The notes below the pieces were generated by a model. It was not told the origin of the DNA and made no database searches. It worked only from the letters and a program-made list of their open reading frames with translations. From an uncultured Christensenella sp. (GTDB taxonomy: Bacteria > Bacillota > Clostridia > Christensenellales > UBA1750), in assembly GCA_905193155.1 (NCBI GenBank), contig CAJJNQ010000065.1:1-10906 (forward strand): a stretch of DNA of 10,906 bases. Reading direction: 5' to 3'. The translations under genes were made by a program, and so were the position numbers. Below are positions 7,188 through 10,906 of this stretch, in pieces (position 1 is the first letter of the stretch; every line of letters starts with the position of its first letter).

Positions 7188-7245
7188 GAAGGAAAGAGTT
7201 ATCATCGTAGAATTGTCCTTTCGAACCCGTTTTCACGCTAAAGTT
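7188..7245. other. AT-richer stretch with no supported gene
   Basis: This stretch is visibly richer in A and T than the flanks and lies between the TCTTTGCCG hairpin and the terminal-inverted-repeat structure. Minus-strand reading is open across it and back into the exporter gene, but with no ribosome binding site or protein-like composition. I see no assignable function. Confidence 0.3.
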
Positions 7246-7486
7246 CAACCCCTCCGTCTCGGCTTCGCCGATCCACCTCCCTCTTCGCACCATCACGCCT
7301 TGCGGCGCGCTGGTGCGAAGATACCCGCAGGGTGAGAGCAGCGAACCTGAAGCATGAGCGTTTAGGATAAGAGAGCACAGTGTGCTCTCTTATCCTAATA
7401 AGCCATGCGCAACACCGGGACATTCCAAAGGAATGTTACGGTGCGAAGGGGGAGAGCTGGCGCGCCGCAGCGTGACGGAAGGGTTG
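7246..7486. repeat. MITE-like structure with 46/47-base imperfect terminal inverted repeats
   Basis: The 46 bases at 7246-7291 and the reverse complement of 7440-7486 are clearly related. Both begin CAACCC(C/T)TCCGTC, share a CCA(C/G)CTC block after a variable middle, and end in an identical CTTCGCACC. They therefore form imperfect terminal inverted repeats around a 148-base interior. The interior holds a third copy of the word GGTGCGAAG (7312-7320), pairing with 7283-7291 as a 10-bp stem; a near-perfect palindrome (7362-7398); and a hairpin at 7413-7443 (CACCG, ACATTCC, loop AAA, GGAATGT, CGGTG). There is no open frame with a ribosome binding site and no obvious target duplication. The layout fits a non-autonomous mobile palindromic element or two insertions of one repeat family. 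Similar CTCCGTC...CCACCTCCC palindromic repeats are, as I recall, common between genes in some gut Clostridia. Confidence 0.5.
7362..7398. repeat. 37-base palindrome with 18-base arms
   Basis: The 18 bases at 7362-7379 are the exact reverse complement of 7381-7398 around a single G at 7380. As RNA this would be a 17-bp stem with an AGT loop. Its arms are AT-richer than the surroundings (AGGATAAGAGAG). It could be a terminator, a protein-binding palindrome or the core of the surrounding repeat. Confidence 0.75.
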
Positions 7487-7599
7487 CCCCTTTCGCACTG
7501 CATTCCCCCTGAGGGCTTGCCCCTTCCTGCGCACTTCCCTCCCCCGCGCGGCAAAACGTTCCGACTCCACTCGCGCCGCAACACCCTTGCCGCGCCCCC
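7487..7599. other. Non-coding spacer with short inverted repeats
   Basis: CCCCTTTCGCAC (7487-7498) can pair with GTGCGAAGGGGG (7441-7452) with one G-U pair, extending the structured block to its left. Further right, GCGCGGCAA (7546-7554) is the reverse complement of 7587-7595 across a 32-base loop. No supported reading frame is present. Confidence 0.45.
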
Positions 7600-7656
7600 G
7601 CCCAAGAGAAAGCCCCCGCCTGCCGCATTGCGGCAGGCGGGGGCTTTCTCTTGGGC
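7600..7656. terminator. Bidirectional terminator between the exporter genes and fhs
   Basis: Positions 7600-7626 are the exact reverse complement of 7630-7656, a 27-bp stem with loop ATT. The 3' arm read in either direction contains GGGGGCTTTCTCTT, so a T-rich stretch is paired with an A-rich one, typical of hairpins serving convergent genes. It begins 13 bases past the fhs stop and would also stop read-through from the exporter side. Its core, CCTGCCGC-three bases-GCGGCAGG, is the same as in the hairpin at 2850-2890. Confidence 0.85.
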
Positions 7657-7669
7657 CTCTAGCTTATTT

Positions 7670-9319
7670 TTAGAACAATCCCACGATCTCCCCGTTTTCG
7701 TCCACGTCGATGGCCTCGGCGGCGGGAACCTTGGGCAGGCCCGGCATGGCGATGATCTCGCCCGTGAAGGCCACCACAAAGCCCGCGCCCGCGCTCAGGC
7801 GCACCTGGCGCACGGTGATGGTGAAATCCTCCGGCCGTCCCGTTTTCTTGGGATCGTCGGAAAGGGAATACTGCGTCTTGGCCATGCAGACCGGGAAATT
7901 TCCGAGCTTATCCAGCTTGCGCAGCTGGGTTCTGATCCCCGCGGCAAAGGAGACGTTCTTTGCGCCGTAGACGCGCTTGGCGATCATCGCGATCTTGTTC
8001 TCCAGCGTCTCTTCCAGCGGATAGGCGTAGGTCAGTTCCGAGGGCTGCTCGCACAGGTGCAGCACCTCTTCGGCCAGCGCCAGGCCTCCCTGTCCGCCCT
8101 TGGCCCACACGTCGCACAGGCGCACGTTCACGCCCAGCGCGCGCAGCTTTTCCTCCACCAGGTCAAGCTCCGCCTGCGTGTCGCTCTCAAAGCGGTTCAG
8201 CGCGACCACCACGGGCATGGAATACACCTTCTGCATGTTCTCGACGTGCTTGAGCAGGTTGCCGATGCCCTTTTCCAGCGCTTCCAAATTCTCTTTTTCC
8301 AGCTCCGCCTTGGGCACGCCGCCGTGGCTCTTGAGCGCGCGCACCGTCGCCACGATCACCACCGCGCTGGGGGCCAGCCCCGCCATGCGGCACTTGATGT
8401 CGAGGAACTTTTCCGCGCCCAGGTCCGCGCCGAAGCCCGCCTCGGTCACGCAGTAATCGCCCATCTTCAGCGCCGTGCGCGTGGCGATGACGGAGTTGCA
8501 GCCGTGGGCGATGTTGGCAAAGGGGCCGCCGTGCACCAGCGCAGGCGTGCCCTCCAGCGTCTGGACGAGGTTGGGCATCAGCGCGTCCTTGAGCAGCGCC
8601 GCCATCGCGCCCTGCGCGTGAATGTCCTTGCAGGTCACGGCTTCGCCCGCGAAGGTATACGCCACCACGATGCGCTCCAGCCGCTTTTTGAGGTCCTCCA
8701 TGTCGTTGGCCAGACAGAACACCGCCATGACCTCGGAGGCCGCGGTGATGTCAAAGCCGTCGCTGCGGGGCATACCGTTGCTCTTGCCGCCCAGACCCGT
8801 CAAAATGTCGCGCAGCTGGCGGTCGTTCATGTCCATGCAGCGGCGCCACACCACGCGGCGGGGGTCGATGTTCAGCGCATTGCCCTGCTGGATGTGGTTG
8901 TCCACCATCGCCGCCAGCAGGTTGTTGGCCGCGGTGATGGCGTGCAGGTCGCCGGTGAAGTGGAGGTTGATGTCCTCCATCGGGATGATCTGCGCCCAGC
9001 CGCCGCCCGCCGCGCCGCCCTTGACGCCGAAAACCGGCCCCAGAGACGGCTCACGCAGCGCCAGCACCGCGTTTTTGCCCAGACGGCGCAGCGCGTCCGC
9101 CAGGCCGATGGAAACGGTGGTCTTGCCCTCGCCCGCGGGCGTGGGGTTGATGGCCGTGACCAGGATGAGCTTGCCCGGCTCGCCGGAGACGAGCTTGGGG
9201 TCGATCTTGGCCTTATAGCGGCCGTAGGGCTCGATCTTTTCCGGATCCAGCCCCGCTTTTTCCGCAATCTCCGCAATGCGCTTCGGCTCCACCGAGCGCG
9301 CGATTTCAATGTCCGTCAT
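7670..9319 (-). CDS. fhs: Formate-tetrahydrofolate ligase
   Basis: This cytoplasmic enzyme joins formate to tetrahydrofolate using ATP, producing 10-formyl-tetrahydrofolate for purine synthesis and, in acetogens, for the methyl branch of the Wood-Ljungdahl pathway. The 549-residue product is of normal length. Visible signatures are the ATP-binding loop TPAGEGKTT (60-68), REPSLGPVFG followed by GVKGGAAGGGW (98-108), PMEDINLHFTGD (about 113-124), and the second family signature VATVRALKSHGG. The first signature usually ends in tyrosine and here has W108, a mild change. The ATG is supported by AGGAGG (9329-9334) nine bases upstream. It lies 36 bases after the SMP-30-family gene on the same strand, so co-transcription is likely, and it ends at the strong hairpin 7600-7656. 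No other folate or acetyl-CoA pathway gene is in the window, so fhs alone does not show acetogenesis. Confidence 0.98.
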   Translation of the reverse strand: MTDIEIARSVEPKRIAEIAEKAGLDPEKIEPYGRYKAKIDPKLVSGEPGKLILVTAINPTPAGEGKTTVSIGLADALRRLGKNAVLALREPSLGPVFGVKGGAAGGGWAQIIPMEDINLHFTGDLHAITAANNLLAAMVDNHIQQGNALNIDPRRVVWRRCMDMNDRQLRDILTGLGGKSNGMPRSDGFDITAASEVMAVFCLANDMEDLKKRLERIVVAYTFAGEAVTCKDIHAQGAMAALLKDALMPNLVQTLEGTPALVHGGPFANIAHGCNSVIATRTALKMGDYCVTEAGFGADLGAEKFLDIKCRMAGLAPSAVVIVATVRALKSHGGVPKAELEKENLEALEKGIGNLLKHVENMQKVYSMPVVVALNRFESDTQAELDLVEEKLRALGVNVRLCDVWAKGGQGGLALAEEVLHLCEQPSELTYAYPLEETLENKIAMIAKRVYGAKNVSFAAGIRTQLRKLDKLGNFPVCMAKTQYSLSDDPKKTGRPEDFTITVRQVRLSAGAGFVVAFTGEIIAMPGLPKVPAAEAIDVDENGEIVGLF

Positions 9320-9355
9320 CTGTGCCTTCCTCCTCGCAAATGGTTTTGATGCAAA

Positions 9356-10225
9356 TTATTCTCTACCGAACCGGTTGGCCTTCCTGCCGCACACGCCGAC
9401 ATCCGCCACAAAAAGACTGCCCGCCTCGGGGAACTTCTCCTTGCCGAAGCCCGCGGTGGTGATGAAGAGCTTGTCCAGCTTCTCCCCGCCGAAGGTCGGG
9501 CAGGAGGTGCAGGGCGCGGGCACGTCCACCTGCATCAGCTTTTCACCCGTGATCTCGTCATAGCGGCACACGCGGCAGCCGCCCCACTGCGCCACCCAGA
9601 GCTTGCCCTCCGCGTCCACGGTCATGCCGTCCGGGCCGCCCTCTTCGGGCGCAAAGCCGGTAAAATCGACCACTGTGCGGCGGCTGTTCAGGTCGATCTC
9701 GCCCGCTTTTTCGTCATAATCGAACGCCCAGACTGCGCGGGAGGGCGTGTCGATGAAATACATGGTCTTGCCGTCCGGGCTCCAGCCCAGGCCGTTGGCG
9801 CAGCCCAGCCCGTCGATCACGCAGCGGGACGAGCCGTCCGGCGCAATGCGGTACAGTCCGCCGACCTTATCCTGTACCATCGGCATCGTGCCCAGCCACA
9901 TATTGCCCGCGGGGTCGGGCTTGCCGTCGTTGCCGCGGTTCTCCGGGCGGCCGTCCTCGGGCTGAACGAAGAACTCATCCCTGCCCGTGTCGGGGTCGAA
10001 GAAGTGCAGCCCGTCCTCCAGCGCGACGATCAGCCGTCCGCTCTGCGTCAGGCCCACCGTGCCGATGCGCGAGGGCATGGGGTAGGCGGTCATCTCGCCC
10101 TCCATCGTCACGCGGTTGAGCTTTCTGCCCTCGATGTCCACAAAGAACAGGCAGCCCCTGCGGTCGTCCCACAGCGGGCCCTCGCCCAACATCGCCTGTG
10201 CCTTCAAAAAAACTTCTGCTTTCAT
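9356..10225 (-). CDS. SMP-30/gluconolactonase/LRE-family lactonase
   Basis: Members of this six-bladed beta-propeller family are metal-dependent lactonases that open sugar lactones such as gluconolactone or arabinonolactone. The 289-residue product keeps the expected metal ligands by comparison with human SMP-30: E15 in LGEGPLWD, N144 in CANGLGWSPDG, and D199 in GGPDGMTVD. The substrate-side R97 and N99 in NRGNDGKPDP are also present. Other conserved segments are FIDT (157-160) and GKLWVAQWGG (207-216). There is no signal peptide, so it should be cytoplasmic. The ATG at 10225 begins MKAEVFLKAQAMLGEGP and has GGGAGG eight bases upstream; longer upstream reading in this frame crosses a hairpin and is unsupported. 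It is followed after 36 bases by fhs. No sugar dehydrogenase, dehydratase or transporter adjoins it, so the substrate is not assigned. Confidence 0.9.
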   Translation of the reverse strand: MKAEVFLKAQAMLGEGPLWDDRRGCLFFVDIEGRKLNRVTMEGEMTAYPMPSRIGTVGLTQSGRLIVALEDGLHFFDPDTGRDEFFVQPEDGRPENRGNDGKPDPAGNMWLGTMPMVQDKVGGLYRIAPDGSSRCVIDGLGCANGLGWSPDGKTMYFIDTPSRAVWAFDYDEKAGEIDLNSRRTVVDFTGFAPEEGGPDGMTVDAEGKLWVAQWGGCRVCRYDEITGEKLMQVDVPAPCTSCPTFGGEKLDKLFITTAGFGKEKFPEAGSLFVADVGVCGRKANRFGRE

Positions 10226-10243
10226 GGTCTTTTCCTCCCGTGC

Positions 10244-10270
10244 AAATCCTTTTAGCCACAAAAAGGATTT
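10244..10270 (-). promoter_or_regulatory. Hairpin just upstream of the lactonase ribosome binding site
   Basis: AAATCCTTTT (10244-10253) is the exact reverse complement of 10261-10270, with a seven-base loop; allowing a one-base bulge it extends to the flanking GC bases. On the lactonase strand it ends a few bases before the GGGAGG site. It may be an operator or a leader structure affecting translation. AT-rich sequence at 10285-10310 (TAAAAT on the minus strand) may hold the -10, but I see no good -35. Confidence 0.4.
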
Positions 10271-10331
10271 TGCCTTTCTCTTGTCGTATTTTATTTTTTC
10301 AGAAAATCTGCCACTTAAAGGAGATGGTTGC

Positions 10332-10847
10332 ATGACGCGCATGCGTGTTTTCTGGTCGGTTTACTGCATCCTGGTCGGCGTCGCGCTGCTGGTGAAGATC
10401 CTGTTCCGGCTGGATTTCTCCGGCTGGACGGTCGCCTTTGCGATTCTGCTGCTGGAAAGCGGCGTCTTTCTGGTCACCGGCGGGTTCGGCCTGCGGCGCG
10501 GGCGCTCCGCACAGGGCAGCGGGGATTATTTCTTCTATTCCGGCGAGATCGAGCTGCCCGCCTCGGAAAACGCGCCGGCGCTCACCACCGCCTTTTCCAA
10601 CGCCGAGATCTGGTTCACCGGCGGGATGCCTCCCGTCACGCGCGTGACCTGCCTGTTCAGCAGCACCACGATCCACGTCCCGGAGGGCTATTCCGTGCGC
10701 GCCGCCTGCTCGACGGCCTTCGGCCAGATCGACACGCCCAAGGGCAGCATTCCCGGCTTCGGCGACCGCGTCTTTGTCGTGAGCGACGGTCTGCAAGCCC
10801 AGCTTGAGCTGCACTGCGTCTTTGGTCAGATCAACCTGCTCGATTGA
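10332..10847 (+). CDS. Small membrane protein with LiaF-like C-terminal domain
   Basis: The 171-residue product has two membrane helices near the N terminus (about 6-25 and 31-50), separated by a short FRLDFSGW loop, then a soluble beta-rich domain. That domain has the repeated FG-plus-hydrophobic pattern of the LiaF/YvqF C-terminal (toast-rack) family: FSNAEIWFTGG, TTIHVPEGYSVRAACSTAFGQID, and a final LELHCVFGQINLLD. LiaF proteins are membrane partners of the LiaRS cell-envelope stress system, but no two-component genes are in this window, so a role in envelope sensing is inference. The ATG is chosen over upstream options because AAAGGAG (10317-10323) lies eight bases ahead. It diverges from the lactonase-fhs pair and is followed directly by hairpins at the window edge. 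Domain assignment rests on pattern recognition, not alignment. Confidence 0.7.
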   Translation: MTRMRVFWSVYCILVGVALLVKILFRLDFSGWTVAFAILLLESGVFLVTGGFGLRRGRSAQGSGDYFFYSGEIELPASENAPALTTAFSNAEIWFTGGMPPVTRVTCLFSSTTIHVPEGYSVRAACSTAFGQIDTPKGSIPGFGDRVFVVSDGLQAQLELHCVFGQINLLD

Positions 10848-10896
10848 CCCCGCCGCTTCGCGGCCTTCGGTGGGCGGGGGGAGCTTCGCTCTCCCC
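10848..10896 (+). terminator. Terminator-like hairpins after the LiaF-like gene
   Basis: GGGGGGAGC (10876-10884) pairs with GCTCTCCCC (10888-10896), one G-U pair, loop TTC, followed by TTTCT, a plausible intrinsic terminator. Upstream CCCCGCC (10848-10854) can pair with GGCGGGG (10873-10879), which overlaps the first stem, and GCCGC/GCGGC (10852-10856/10860-10864) forms a small inner hairpin. The structure starts immediately after the stop codon. Confidence 0.55.
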
Positions 10897-10906
10897 TTTC
10901 TCCGCA

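Noticed and set aside
5397..7205. Long minus-strand open frame opposite the second exporter gene (about 600 codons)
   Set aside because: Antisense shadow of a well-identified ABC subunit; the product has no family-like features.
7048..7296. Minus-strand frame of 82 codons spanning the repeat block and the end of the exporter
   Set aside because: No ribosome binding site; it is translated repeat sequence running through two hairpins into the exporter gene. The start lies inside an inverted repeat.
7246..7498. CRISPR-like repeats from the recurring GGTGCGAAG word
   Set aside because: Copies are few, alternate in orientation, are unevenly spaced and lack uniform spacers. They pair with each other as hairpins instead.
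7382..9349. Long plus-strand open frame opposite fhs (about 655 codons)
   Set aside because: It is the antisense shadow of fhs: low-complexity His/Arg/Gln-rich product, no ribosome binding site, and it runs through the terminator hairpin at 7600-7656.

Overview
The window looks like ordinary chromosome from a high-GC member of the Bacillota, most likely class Clostridia. The evidence is strong GGAGG-type ribosome binding sites before nearly every gene, TG-extended -10 promoters, a clostridial-type rubrerythrin, a formate-tetrahydrofolate ligase, and a two-gene exporter of the BmrC/BmrD (YheI/YheH) class. This assignment is inference from gene content and style; the window holds no rRNA or other taxonomic marker. 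I see no phage, CRISPR array, tRNA or transposase.

Layout from left to right. Positions 2-50 hold a long hairpin just past the end of uvrB (64-2073, minus), which has its own extended -10 promoter. Two tiny overlapping reading frames of unknown function (2256-2468 and 2468-2641, plus) start divergently from uvrB. They converge on a rubrerythrin gene (2897-3418, minus), with a bidirectional terminator hairpin (2850-2890) between them. A 186-base divergent region carries a good promoter, an operator-like palindrome and a leader hairpin for two overlapping ABC exporter genes (3605-5353 from a TTG start, and 5343-7103). A 566-base non-coding block (7104-7669) is packed with inverted repeats. It includes a MITE-like structure with 46/47-base imperfect terminal inverted repeats (7246-7486) and a 27-bp-stem bidirectional terminator (7600-7656). 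Next come fhs (7670-9319, minus) and, 36 bases upstream of it, an SMP-30/gluconolactonase-family gene (9356-10225, minus), probably one transcript. Divergent from these is a small membrane protein with a LiaF-like C-terminal domain (10332-10847, plus), followed by a terminator-like structure at the window edge.

How the genes work together. uvrB serves nucleotide excision repair, and rubrerythrin serves peroxide detoxification in anaerobes. The exporter pair should form a heterodimer with one degenerate and one consensus ATPase site: the unusual residues of the two subunits fall at matching positions. fhs feeds one-carbon units into folate metabolism; why it sits behind a sugar-lactonase-like gene is not evident. 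I found no convincing new multi-gene system. The least explained items are the coupled small-protein pair and the inverted-repeat block at 7104-7669.
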